Assembly (NCBI GenBank): GCA_017468385.1
Contig: JAFUIQ010000003.1
Span: forward strand, 1 to 63,633
Direction: 5' to 3'
Origin: Clostridia bacterium
GTDB taxonomy: Bacteria; Bacillota; Clostridia; Oscillospirales; CAG-272
Length of the DNA stretch: 63,633 bases
A model generated the notes under the pieces. It was given only the letters and a program-made list of their open reading frames with translations, did no database searches and was not told the origin of the DNA. Of this stretch, positions 9,126-16,882 are shown in pieces. The first letter of the stretch is position 1. Each line of letters opens with the position of its first letter. Both the position numbers and the translations under genes were made by a program.

Positions 9126-9132
9126 GTATAAT
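9103..9132 (+). promoter_or_regulatory. Promoter of the ribbon-helix-helix gene
   Basis: Perfect TTGACA and TATAAT boxes are separated by 18 nt. They are followed by a leader of about 150 nt that shows no clear regulatory fold. Confidence 0.7.
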
Positions 9133-9291
9133 GTACAATAATTATATAGATTCTCACACTTGCAGTATATACGATGATTGCCCGAATATCCGGGGATATG
9201 ACACTGGTGTTCGGGGCATTCGACATATTCCTGATTTATGCAGGAGTCGAAAAAATTGTGTTCGCATGATTCATAAACGGAGGTAATCATT

Positions 9292-9507
9292 ATGGCAGAC
9301 ACCAAACGTAAAACCCACACATCCACAGCCGTTAAAAGACGCTATAACGACAAGAACTACACGCTCCTGTCCTACAGAGAGGACAAAGAAGTCGCCGCCC
9401 TTTTCCGGCGCCGGTGCGAGGAGTTGGGAGTGCCGCAGGCGCAGGTCTTTAAAACAGCGGTGCAAGAATTTCTCGCGAAGCATCCCGAACAAAAAGCAGA
9501 GGACTAA
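9292..9507 (+). CDS. Small Arc-like ribbon-helix-helix protein
   Basis: This 71-residue basic protein starts after CGGAGGTAATCATT. The core RRYNDKNYTLLSYREDKEVAALFRRRCEELGVPQAQVFKTAVQEFL fits one beta strand plus two helices of the Arc/MetJ fold; similar short proteins with an STAVK..RYN N-terminus are common on clostridial mobile elements. It probably binds DNA as a dimer. The gene sits next to tRNA-Ser and to a duplicated tRNA 3' end, which supports a mobile-element origin. The target is unknown. Confidence 0.7.
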   Translation: MADTKRKTHTSTAVKRRYNDKNYTLLSYREDKEVAALFRRRCEELGVPQAQVFKTAVQEFLAKHPEQKAED

Positions 9508-9508
9508 C

Positions 9509-9584
9509 CTTCGCTTACTTATGCCGTGGGCGAAAAAAGGATACCGTCGGTGTCCTTTTCGTTGGCGGAGAAGGAGAGATTTGG
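9509..9584. repeat. Direct repeat of tRNA-Ser 3' end and its terminator (copy 1; copy 2 at 9751-9828)
   Basis: About 76 bp here resemble 9751-9828. Both contain a GGA(T/C)ACCGTCGGTGTCC hairpin followed by the same run, TGGCGGAGAAGGAGAGATTT, which is the complement of the tRNA-Ser 3' end including CCA. A duplicated tRNA 3' end is the usual mark left by tRNA-targeting integrases. The ~165 bp between the copies contain only a small inverted repeat and no gene. Confidence 0.7.
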
Positions 9585-9807
9585 CCTTCGACCACCTCCG
9601 ATTCATAGTCGCCTCGCTCCCCGAGATGCGGCACGCATCTCGGGCGGTCACGATGCTCCTTGAATCGTCACTCGCTTTTGCTCGCTTCATCCGCCACTGG
9701 CGGCGCTCGCAACGCTCCCTCTCTTGCCGTACCGGCGCGATCGTTCAAATCTTCCGCTTTGCTTATGCCGCCAACGAAAAAAGGACACCGTCGGTGTCCT
9801 TTTTCGT

Positions 9808-9902
9808 TGGCGGAGAAGGAGAGATTTGAACTCTCGCGCCGCGTTTTATGGCAGCCTACGCCCTTAGCAGGGGCGCCTCTTCGGCCTCTTGAGTACTTCT
9901 CC
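9808..9902 (-). tRNA. tRNA-Ser(GCT)
   Basis: The acceptor stem GGAGAAG/CTTCTCC, the long variable arm typical of class II tRNAs, the anticodon loop CTGCTAA (anticodon GCT), the T-loop GTTCAAATC and an encoded CCA are all present on the minus strand. A hairpin with T-run (complement of 9777-9806) follows as terminator. Confidence 0.95.
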
Positions 9903-10062
9903 ATACACAGGCGGGTCGGCCTTCTCGTGTAACCCGCTCAATTATTATATAAAAAATCTTCGCTTTTGTCAAGGGTTTTGGGGTCTTTTTTTCAAAATTG
10001 CGCCCGGTGGGTTCTTATTATGATTTTTTCTTCCCGGATTTATGCGTAAGTGTGAAAAATCA

Positions 10063-10091
10063 TTGACTTTTGGGTGGAAAACGAGTAGAAT
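10063..10091 (+). promoter_or_regulatory. Promoter of the transketolase operon
   Basis: TTGACT, 17 nt, TAGAAT, 39 bp before the start codon. Confidence 0.7.
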
Positions 10092-10129
10092 ATATAGGAA
10101 TCAGTATAATTATTTTTCGGAGGTAACTC

Positions 10130-10957
10130 ATGGACAAGCAAAGACTGAATGAGCTTGCTGAGATCGCGCGCCGCGTTCGCGTCGGCATTATTGACGCGGT
10201 TTATTCCGCATCCAGCGGTCATCCCGGCGGCTCTCTTTCTATCGCAGATATTCTTACCTATCTCTATTTTGAAGAACTGAGAGTGGATCCCGCCAATCCC
10301 GACGCGCCCGATCGCGACCGTTTCGTTCTCTCCAAGGGCCACTGCGCGCCGGCACTGTATTCCGTTCTGGCACAGCGCGGCTTCATCCCCGTGGAGGATC
10401 TGAAGACCTTCCGCAAGACCACCAGCTATCTGCAGGGTCATCCGGACATGAAGCATACCCCCGGTGTGGATATGACATCCGGCTCTCTGGGCCAGGGTGT
10501 TTCCGTGGCTGCCGGCATGGCTCTGGCCGCTAAGATGGACAAATCCGACCGCCGTGTATACGCCATCATGGGCGACGGCGAGAGCGAGGAGGGTCAGGTT
10601 TGGGAGGCAGCTATGTTTGCCGGCCACCATCATCTGGACAATCTCTGCTACTATGTGGACCTGAACGGTCTGCAGATCGACGGTTCTCTGGATCAGGTTG
10701 TGGATCCCCGTCCTCACGATGAAAAATTCCGTGCGTTCGGCTGGAACGTAATTTCCATCAACGCTCACGATTTCAATGAAATCGAAGCGGCCCTCAAGGC
10801 CGCCCGCGAGTACAAGGGCAAGCCCACCGTGATCATCGGCAACAGCGTGAAGGGCAAGGGCGTTTCCTTCATGGAGAACAACGTTGGCTGGCACGGCAAG
10901 GCACCCAACACCGAAGAATACGAGATCGCTATGCGTGAGCTTGGCGAGAGAGCATAA
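10130..10957 (+). CDS. Transketolase, N-terminal (TPP-binding) subunit
   Basis: This 275-residue protein equals the first third of a full transketolase. It carries the thiamine diphosphate motif from GDGESEEGQVWEA to VDLN (residues ~147-177), preceded by the SSGHPGGSLSIADIL motif. Together with the next gene it forms a two-subunit transketolase, a form common in clostridia and archaea, which moves two-carbon units in the non-oxidative pentose phosphate pathway. The start follows GGAGGTAACTC. It is the first gene of the operon, 13 bp before the second subunit. Confidence 0.95.
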   Translation: MDKQRLNELAEIARRVRVGIIDAVYSASSGHPGGSLSIADILTYLYFEELRVDPANPDAPDRDRFVLSKGHCAPALYSVLAQRGFIPVEDLKTFRKTTSYLQGHPDMKHTPGVDMTSGSLGQGVSVAAGMALAAKMDKSDRRVYAIMGDGESEEGQVWEAAMFAGHHHLDNLCYYVDLNGLQIDGSLDQVVDPRPHDEKFRAFGWNVISINAHDFNEIEAALKAAREYKGKPTVIIGNSVKGKGVSFMENNVGWHGKAPNTEEYEIAMRELGERA

Positions 10958-10970
10958 GGGGGACAGTATA

Positions 10971-11912
10971 ATGGCAGAAAAGATTGCTACCCGTGAAGCG
11001 TACGGCAACGCGCTGGCTGAATTCGGTGCGAAATATGAGAATCTGGTGGTTCTGGACGCCGATTTGGCGGCCGCTACCAAGACCAGCACCTTCAAGAAGG
11101 CATTCCCCGATCGTTTCTTCGATTGCGGTATCGCCGAGAACAACATGATCAACGTGGCTGTCGGCCTGTCTCTGTCCGGCAAGATCCCGTTCGCATCTAC
11201 CTTCGCTATGTTTGCGGCAGGCCGCTCCTATGAGCAGATCCGCAACTCTGTGGGCTATCCTCACACCAATGTGAAGATCGGTGCAACCCACGCGGGCATC
11301 ACCGTCGGTGAGGACGGCGCGACCCACCAGTGCAACGAGGATATCGCCCTCATGCGCACCATCCCCGGTATGACCATTCTGAATCCCGCCGACGCTGTGG
11401 AAGCACGTCTGGCTGTGGAGGCCGCTATCAAGATGCAGGGTCCCTGCTATCTCCGTTTCGGCCGTATGGCAGTTCCGGTAATTTTTGATGCGAATTACAA
11501 GTTCGAGATCGGCCGCGGCGTAAAACTGGCGGACGGTACCGATGTTTCCCTGATCGCCACCGGTATCGAGGTGGAGCAGGCTCTGGCCGCTCGCGAACTC
11601 CTGGCTGCCGAGGGCATCTCCGCATCCGTTGTGAACATCCACACCATCAAGCCGCTGGATGAGGATCTGGTTGTTGCGGAAGCACAGAAGACCGGCGCCG
11701 TTGTTACCTGTGAGGAACACTCCATCATCGGCGGTCTGGGCGGTGCTGTGGCTGAGTGCCTGAGCGCCAAGTGCCCCACTCCCGTTCTCCGCGTAGGCGT
11801 AGAGGACACCTTCGGCCGTTCCGGCCCCGCTAAGGAACTGGTTTCCTACTTCGGTCTGGATGCAGCCGCTATCGCCGCCAAGGCGAAGGCCGCAGTTGCG
11901 CTGAAGAAATAA
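10971..11912 (+). CDS. Transketolase, C-terminal subunit
   Basis: This 313-residue protein comprises the pyrimidine-binding and C-terminal transketolase domains, with the family motifs FFDCGIAENNMINVAVGLS and FASTFAMFAAGRSYEQIRNSV; the catalytic Glu lies in the GIAE motif. The start is the ATG behind GGGGGACAGTATA; an overlapping upstream ATG in the same frame would run into the preceding gene and has no site. It pairs with the product of the gene just upstream to give an active enzyme. Confidence 0.95.
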   Translation: MAEKIATREAYGNALAEFGAKYENLVVLDADLAAATKTSTFKKAFPDRFFDCGIAENNMINVAVGLSLSGKIPFASTFAMFAAGRSYEQIRNSVGYPHTNVKIGATHAGITVGEDGATHQCNEDIALMRTIPGMTILNPADAVEARLAVEAAIKMQGPCYLRFGRMAVPVIFDANYKFEIGRGVKLADGTDVSLIATGIEVEQALAARELLAAEGISASVVNIHTIKPLDEDLVVAEAQKTGAVVTCEEHSIIGGLGGAVAECLSAKCPTPVLRVGVEDTFGRSGPAKELVSYFGLDAAAIAAKAKAAVALKK

Positions 11913-11928
11913 TCATGAGCGATTCGAG

Positions 11929-11956
11929 TGAGGGAGCGGTGCTCCCTCATTCTTTC
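11929..11956 (+). terminator. Hairpin between transketolase and the HAD-YwlG gene
   Basis: TGAGGGAGC/GCTCCCTCA is followed by TTCTTTCTTT. It looks like a weak or partial terminator, so some read-through into the next gene is possible. Confidence 0.55.
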
Positions 11957-11969
11957 TTTGGAGGATTCT

Positions 11970-13163
11970 ATGAAATTTACCTCGTATATCTGGGATTTCG
12001 ACGGGACGCTGTTTGACAGCTATCCCCACACCGCCGCCGCCTTTGAGGCGATTCTTGAGAGGGATCACATCCCCTACGAGCATAAAACCGTGCTGGACTG
12101 CCTGATGGTCACGTACAAAAAGGCACGGGAGCATTTTGGCTTGAGTGATCAGCAGTATAAGGATTTTCTTGCCCAGGAGCCCATCTATGCCCATAAGCCG
12201 ATCCCCGCGCCCTTCCCGGGGGCGTGTGCCGTGCTCCGTGCCATCACCGAGGCGGGCGGTAAGAATTTTTTGTATACCCTCCGCAACGATCTGGCCCGGG
12301 CGTACCTCCGCTGGTACGGTATGGAGAAGTATTTTGCGGGCGTGGTGGACAGCACCATGCATTTCCCCGGCAAGCCGGCGCCGGACGCGGTGGAGCACAT
12401 CTGCCGCAATTATAAATTGGATAAGGATCAAACCGTCATGATCGGCGATCGGGAGATCGACGTGATGGCGGGCGTGAATGCGGGCGTTCACGGATGCCTG
12501 TACCTGTCGTGGGATGTGCCCGCCCCGGAAACGGCGGCGGAGATCACCGTGCGGGATATGAAATCCTTCGCTGAGGCGATGGAGATCGAATTACCCGCCG
12601 GCGCGATCCCCACCGAGGAAACGCTTGGCGGAATCCGGGATGCGGCGGCCGCCGCGGCACGGGAATTGTGCGACGCGGCAAAAATCACCGCCGGACAGAC
12701 CGTGGTGGTGGGATGCTCCTCCAGCGAGATCATCGGTGCCCGGATCGGCAGCGATTCCTCCTTGGACATCGCCTATGCGGTGCTGGACGGCCTTACGAGC
12801 GTGTTTGCTCCCCGGGGAATCCACATCGCCGCCCAGTGCTGTGAGCATCTGAACCGGGCGCTGATCATGGAGCGGTCCGCCGCCCAGGGACAGATCCTCA
12901 ACGTGATTCCCATGCCGAAGGCAGGCGGGGCGTTTGCTACGGCTGCCCATCGCCGATTTGCCGATCCCGTGGCGGTGGATCACGTGCAGGCGGATGCGGG
13001 TCTGGACATCGGCGGCACGATGATCGGTATGCATCTGAAGCATGTGGCCGTACCGCTTCGGCTGTCCGTGAAGACGATCGGCCAGGCACCGCTGGCCGCG
13101 GCCAGAGTGCGTGCCCCCTTCACCGGCGGCGAGCGCGCCGCGTATGATGCGGATCTGCTGTGA
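11970..13163 (+). CDS. Fusion protein: HAD-family phosphatase plus YwlG/TIGR01440 domain
   Basis: This 397-residue protein joins two families. Residues 1-~205 are a HAD hydrolase: motif I DFDGTLFDS, then GKPAPDAVEH and MIGDREIDVMAG. Residues ~208-397 match the YwlG (DUF436/TIGR01440) family: VVVGCSSSEIIGARIG, HIAAQCCEHLNRALI, DAGLDIGGTMIGMHLKHVAVP, GGERAAY. YwlG has no firmly known function. The frame is unbroken and the start follows GGAGGATTCT. The fusion suggests that both halves act on the same small molecule or complex, but that is inference. Confidence 0.85.
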   Translation: MKFTSYIWDFDGTLFDSYPHTAAAFEAILERDHIPYEHKTVLDCLMVTYKKAREHFGLSDQQYKDFLAQEPIYAHKPIPAPFPGACAVLRAITEAGGKNFLYTLRNDLARAYLRWYGMEKYFAGVVDSTMHFPGKPAPDAVEHICRNYKLDKDQTVMIGDREIDVMAGVNAGVHGCLYLSWDVPAPETAAEITVRDMKSFAEAMEIELPAGAIPTEETLGGIRDAAAAAARELCDAAKITAGQTVVVGCSSSEIIGARIGSDSSLDIAYAVLDGLTSVFAPRGIHIAAQCCEHLNRALIMERSAAQGQILNVIPMPKAGGAFATAAHRRFADPVAVDHVQADAGLDIGGTMIGMHLKHVAVPLRLSVKTIGQAPLAAARVRAPFTGGERAAYDADLL

Positions 13164-13177
13164 GGAATACAATAGAC

Positions 13178-13210
13178 AAGGCTGTTTGCCATTTGGCAAA
13201 CAGCCTTTTT
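13178..13210 (+). terminator. Terminator after the HAD-YwlG gene
   Basis: An AAGGCTGTTTGCC/GGCAAACAGCCTT stem is followed by TTT. Confidence 0.9.
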
Positions 13211-13225
13211 GTTGTGTTTTTCGTT

Positions 13226-13249
13226 GTAGGGGAGGGTTTTCCCCTCCCG
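13226..13249. repeat. Short interspersed hairpin (GTAGGGGAGGG type)
   Basis: GGGGAGGG is paired with CCCCTCCC around a TTT loop, preceded by TTGTA. The reverse complement of essentially the same hairpin is at 21704-21725. Confidence 0.7.
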
Positions 13250-13275
13250 TCACGTAGGGTTTGGAATATATTATT

Positions 13276-13316
13276 GCGGGGCGGAACCATCTCAAACGCC
13301 GAAGTTTCCGCCCCGC
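13276..13316. repeat. Family C hairpin with conserved 19-nt loop
   Basis: Perfect arms GCGGGGCGGAA (13276-13286) and TTCCGCCCCGC (13306-13316) enclose the loop CCATCTCAAACGCCGAAGT. The identical loop, with different but again perfectly paired arms, occurs in reverse at 62931-62975. CACCTCCTTGGCTTCCGC follows here, and a similar CTCCTTGGCT box flanks the other copies. Confidence 0.8.
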
Positions 13317-13362
13317 CCCCACCTCCTTGGCTTCCGCCGTGTGGGATGGTTCCCGTGTGTGC

Positions 13363-14175
13363 TCACTCCGCCAGCAGCGTCGCAATTTCCTCTCGCTGTT
13401 CGCGGGTATAGTCATATACCGTGGAATCAAACCATTTGGCTTCCACGAAATCCTCTGCGAAGGCATCCATCACCTTCCGGGCAATCTTGAATTGAGAGAT
13501 TGCCTTTTCCTCCTCGCCGATTTTTCTCAGATGTTTTCCGGCGACGAGGAGCATATCGATCAGATCCTCGGCGGAGATGTTCTTCTGCTTCTGCGCCGCT
13601 TCGTAGCTGTCCTCGCCTTCCAGAAGAGATGCCATCAATTCCAGCTTGCTGAAATAGATCTCCGGGATGATCTCAAGTGTGGGTTTTACCAAATCGTCCT
13701 GCCCGTTTTCCTTATAGCACGTGGCAAGGATACGGCAGGCATCGTATTTGACGGAATCGTCCTTTGTGGATTCGATGAGGGTTTTGCACAGAGTGATTAC
13801 CTCGTCTGCCCGTGTCTGATAATCCAACGTATACAGCAGATTGTTCAGAATAATATCGTTCCCGGGAAATCGTTGCAGACCGTCACGCAAAATCCTCTCC
13901 GATTTTGCCGCATCCGTAAATCGAAACCGGTATGCTTCCCGGCAGATTTCCTCTACCTGCTTTTCCACCTCGTACAAATTGAAATCAAAAAGCTCGTCGG
14001 TGGACACGCCGAAAAAGGATGCAATGGCAGGAATCATGGTTACGTCCGGCATGGTATTGCCGTTTTCCCATTTGGATACTGCCTGAAAAGATACCCCCAG
14101 GTAGCCCGCGAACACCTCTTGGGATATGTTCTTCTGCTTTCGCAGGGATTTGATTTTTTCTCCGAGTTTTATCAT
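13363..14175 (-). CDS. XRE-family transcriptional regulator with TPR-like C-terminus
   Basis: This 270-residue protein has an XRE helix-turn-helix at residues 5-60 (ISQEVFAGYLGVSFQAVSKWENGNTMPD) and a helical domain of about 200 residues rich in Glu, Lys and Leu. It resembles the regulators at 309-1364 and 34914-35834 in domain order. The start follows TTTGGAGGAGTTATT. It is a single gene with its own TTGCGC/TATAAT promoter. The ligand and targets are unknown. Confidence 0.9.
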   Translation of the reverse strand: MIKLGEKIKSLRKQKNISQEVFAGYLGVSFQAVSKWENGNTMPDVTMIPAIASFFGVSTDELFDFNLYEVEKQVEEICREAYRFRFTDAAKSERILRDGLQRFPGNDIILNNLLYTLDYQTRADEVITLCKTLIESTKDDSVKYDACRILATCYKENGQDDLVKPTLEIIPEIYFSKLELMASLLEGEDSYEAAQKQKNISAEDLIDMLLVAGKHLRKIGEEEKAISQFKIARKVMDAFAEDFVEAKWFDSTVYDYTREQREEIATLLAE

Positions 14176-14220
14176 AATAACTCCTCCAAATGAATTTGGA
14201 TCCGCGCTTATCCTGCTACC

Positions 14221-14248
14221 ATTATAGCACGTTTTACCGGATGCGCAA
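14221..14248 (-). promoter_or_regulatory. Promoter of the XRE gene at 13363-14175
   Basis: Minus-strand TTGCGC (14243-14248) and TATAAT (14221-14226) are separated by 16 nt. Confidence 0.6.
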
Positions 14249-14313
14249 TAACGTATTTGGGGAGAAAAATTCTACTGCGGGTTGAAAATGGGGATAGGAT
14301 GGTGATGTTTCGT

Positions 14314-14410
14314 TGTAGGGGCGTGCAGGACTTCGATGAATTCGAATGTCCACGCGTCCGTCACATACGATTTGCATTTCCGTTGCGGGCGAACACAGTT
14401 CGCCCCTACG
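14314..14410. repeat. Interspersed inverted-repeat element, ~97 bp
   Basis: GTAGGGGCG (14314-14322) and CGCCCCTAC (14402-14410) form the ends; inside are GCGAACACAGTTCGC-type and GGACTTCGATGAATTCGAATGTCC-like palindromes (the latter imperfect). No gene is present. GCCTTGGTTTCCGCCGTGTGGGG just downstream resembles the flank of the family C hairpin at 13.3 kb. Confidence 0.6.
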
Positions 14411-14458
14411 GGATAGACGAAATTGCCGCCTTGGTTTCCGCCGTGTGGGGCGTTCTAA

Positions 14459-15043
14459 TTACGCCCGCTTTTTCATGGGACGGAGAGTTTCCGGGGAGAC
14501 TACGGTGCACAAGAGCACGATGCACACGCCGCAGACGATGGCATTGGGAATCATGTATCCTGCGTTGTATGTGAGGGAGTAGAGCCACACCGGCTGTCCT
14601 TCCGGGGCATAGGATCCCCACAAAAGAATACCGGAGAGAAAACTGCACACGAAGCGAAGCAGATTGGCGATCACGGCGCCGAAACCGTAGCCGATGAGTT
14701 TGTGCTCACCGAACAGGCGGGCAAACAGTACGGCCGATCCCAAAACGGTGAACGCCAGAATGTAGTCCAGAAGAACGCATCCGAACACAGCCAAAGCGGT
14801 GCCTGCCGGCGGTGCGTACCAGCCGGTGATCAGCTGGATCACGGCGTTGACCAGACCGGCGGCCAGTCCCCATTTTGCTCCGCGGCGATAGGAAACGTAT
14901 ACGATCGGAATGGCAGAAATGGAGAGGGATCCTCCGTTGGGCCACTTGGGCAGCGGCAGAAGATCCAGAATGATGGCCAGAGCCACCATAAGGGCGCACT
15001 CGACCAGGGCGAGAATGTGGTTGTGGGACTTGGATTTTGTCAT
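14459..15043 (-). CDS. thiT: ThiT-type thiamine ECF transporter substrate-binding subunit
   Basis: This 194-residue membrane protein has six predicted transmembrane segments and the ThiT pattern (KWPNGGSLSISAIPI, RRGAKWGLAAG, GWYAPPAGTALAV, DYILAF). ThiT binds thiamine with high affinity and passes it to a shared ECF transport module, whose genes are not in this window. The start is the ATG behind AAAGGAGTCATTGTT. A TPP riboswitch and its promoter lie directly upstream, so uptake is turned off when thiamine diphosphate is plentiful. Confidence 0.92.
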   Translation of the reverse strand: MTKSKSHNHILALVECALMVALAIILDLLPLPKWPNGGSLSISAIPIVYVSYRRGAKWGLAAGLVNAVIQLITGWYAPPAGTALAVFGCVLLDYILAFTVLGSAVLFARLFGEHKLIGYGFGAVIANLLRFVCSFLSGILLWGSYAPEGQPVWLYSLTYNAGYMIPNAIVCGVCIVLLCTVVSPETLRPMKKRA

Positions 15044-15095
15044 AACAATGACTCCTTTCGCGGATATTCCGCATAAAAATGGATGATATCGCGGC

Positions 15096-15131
15096 GAAAG
15101 AAAAAATCCGCCGCGCGGCATGAACCGCACG
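15096..15131 (-). terminator. Riboswitch-controlled terminator upstream of thiT
   Basis: On the minus strand CGTGCGG (complement 15125-15131) pairs with CCGCGCG (complement 15112-15118) and is followed by GCGGATTTTTTC. It lies between the TPP aptamer and the thiT start, where the expression platform is expected. Confidence 0.7.
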
Positions 15132-15156
15132 TCGGACGTATACGTATACGATGACT

Positions 15157-15246
15157 TACAGCTCCCTACGCCGGTATTACCCGTATCAGGTTGAAGGGTT
15201 CGGTTTCACCGTCTCAGCTTTGGCTCTCGCCGCAGCACCCCTGCCT
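15157..15246 (-). promoter_or_regulatory. TPP riboswitch (THI element) aptamer
   Basis: The minus strand shows the conserved blocks in order: CAGGGGTGC, GCTGAGACGGTGAAA, ACCCTTCAACCTGAT, then GGGTAATACCGGCGTAGGGA. These match the two-armed TPP aptamer. The promoter just upstream and the terminator downstream complete a transcription-attenuating switch in front of thiT. Confidence 0.95.
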
Positions 15247-15259
15247 TATATCGTAGATT

Positions 15260-15288
15260 ATCATAGCACAGTTTTTTTGTCGTGTCAA
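15260..15288 (-). promoter_or_regulatory. Promoter of thiT
   Basis: Minus-strand TTGACA (15283-15288), 17 nt, TATGAT (15260-15265), with the start of transcription close to the aptamer 5' end. Confidence 0.75.
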
Positions 15289-15372
15289 GGAAAAAATCAA
15301 ATTTTTGCATCCGGGCATAAATCCCGCGCCGCCGGTACACAATACCTATGCATTTCAAGCAGGAGGTTTATT

Positions 15373-16602
15373 ATGAAACGACTGGTATCTCTGCTTCTGA
15401 TCGGGGCGGCGCTGTTGCCCGCCATGACGGGATGCAGAAAAGGAAATACGGATACGGATAATCCGAACAACACGGACACCCCCACGGTTACCTTGAAGGT
15501 ATGGGGGGCCCAGGATGATCAGGCCATGCTTCGCGAGATGTGCGATGCCTTTGCCCAGGCCAATCCCGATAAGAAATACAATTTCACCTACGGCGTGGTG
15601 GGCGAGGGAGAGGCGAAAAACATCTTTCTGGACGATCCCGACGCGGCGGCGGACGTGTTTCACTTTGCCAACGATCAGATTGCGGATCTGGTGAGCGCGG
15701 GCGCGCTGGCCCAGATCGGCGGCACCTACCGCACGGCGGTAGAGGAGGAAAATCTGACGGGTGCGGTGGACGCGGCCATGGTGGACGGCAAGCTGTACGC
15801 CTTTCCCGCCACGGCGGACAACGGATATTTTCTCTATTACAACAAGGCTGTATTCGATCACGCACCCAATACCTTGGCGGAAATTCTTTCCCTTTGCACC
15901 GACGGGCGGCGATTCGCCATGAAGGTGTCCGATTCCTGGTATCTGGCATCCTTCTTTTTGAGTGCGGGATGCTCCTTCTCCGAGGATAAGAAGATCGATT
16001 TCAACAGCGAGAACGGCGTGGCGGCGGCCCGGGCCATCAATGCTTTGTGTCGGGATCCCCGCTTTGTGAATTTCGGCGCGGAGTACGATCCTTCCATTAT
16101 TGCGGGATTTGGTGACGGCAGTGTGATTGCCGCGGTGTCCGGCACCTGGAACGCGGAAAAGATCGCATCGGAGATTGGCGCGGAGAATCTGGGTGCCACC
16201 AAACTGCCCATGATTGAGATCGACGGACAGGAAGTGCAGATGATCGGCTTTGCGGGATATAAGCTGGTGGGCGTCAACGCAGGCAGCCGTTCCCCCGAGG
16301 ATGCGGTGAAGCTGGCGGCCTGGCTGACAAACGAGGAAAATCAGCTGAAGCGGCTTCGCGAGCGATCCATGGCGCCGGCCAACAAAAATGCCGCCGCCGA
16401 TCCGGCGGTGATGGAGAATCCCGCCCTGGCGGCGCTGTCGGAGCAGATGCCTCACGCCGTATCCCAGAACAACGTCCCCGCCTCCTATTGGACCGCGGCG
16501 GAGGGATTCGGCACCGATCTGGCGGCGGGCAACGTGCCCGACGACGCCCTGCAGGGCAAATTGGACGTTCTGACGGAGACGGTGAACAATCCCATTGGGT
16601 GA
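15373..16602 (+). CDS. Maltodextrin-type ABC transporter substrate-binding lipoprotein
   Basis: This 409-residue protein has a lipoprotein signal peptide ending in the lipobox AMTGC (Cys21) and a low-complexity Asp/Asn/Thr linker before a family 1 solute-binding fold (KVWGAQDDQAMLREMCDAFAQANP; FPATADNGYFLYYNKAVF). It should sit on the outer face of the membrane and pass oligosaccharide to the two permeases downstream. With glycogen phosphorylase in the same cluster, maltodextrin is the likely ligand. The start follows AGGAGG. A 280-bp gap with repeat B separates it from malF. Confidence 0.9.
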   Translation: MKRLVSLLLIGAALLPAMTGCRKGNTDTDNPNNTDTPTVTLKVWGAQDDQAMLREMCDAFAQANPDKKYNFTYGVVGEGEAKNIFLDDPDAAADVFHFANDQIADLVSAGALAQIGGTYRTAVEEENLTGAVDAAMVDGKLYAFPATADNGYFLYYNKAVFDHAPNTLAEILSLCTDGRRFAMKVSDSWYLASFFLSAGCSFSEDKKIDFNSENGVAAARAINALCRDPRFVNFGAEYDPSIIAGFGDGSVIAAVSGTWNAEKIASEIGAENLGATKLPMIEIDGQEVQMIGFAGYKLVGVNAGSRSPEDAVKLAAWLTNEENQLKRLRERSMAPANKNAAADPAVMENPALAALSEQMPHAVSQNNVPASYWTAAEGFGTDLAAGNVPDDALQGKLDVLTETVNNPIG

Positions 16603-16690
16603 GGGCACTTTGCGGAGTGCGACAAGGCGCTTTTTGAAATCCCCAATTCGACAAAGTGTTGCTGATATAAAAAAGCCGTATCTCTTGCTT

Positions 16691-16764
16691 CGGGACGTCG
16701 AGGCGCCGTCCCCTACCGGTGAATGTTGGGTACTTTTCGTAGGGGCTGGCGTCCTCGACAGCCC
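16691..16764. repeat. Family B inverted pair (CGTCCTCGAC box)
   Basis: One unit on the minus strand (16691-16715, core GTCGAGGCGCCGTCCCCTAC) faces one on the plus strand (16739-16764, core GTAGGGGCTGGCGTCCTCGA) across a ~23-nt spacer, so the whole could form one long hairpin. Further units are at 21784-21869 and 27086-27111. The rest of the 280-bp gap holds no gene. Confidence 0.75.
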
Positions 16765-16882
16765 GTATTCAGTCAAAAGAGGAGATGCGTAAGCTAAGGA
16801 ACACAAAAGGTAATTGGGGATTGAAAAAACGGGCAAAAACCTTATTGATTTTTTAACAGTCCACGCATCAAGGAGGCAGGAT

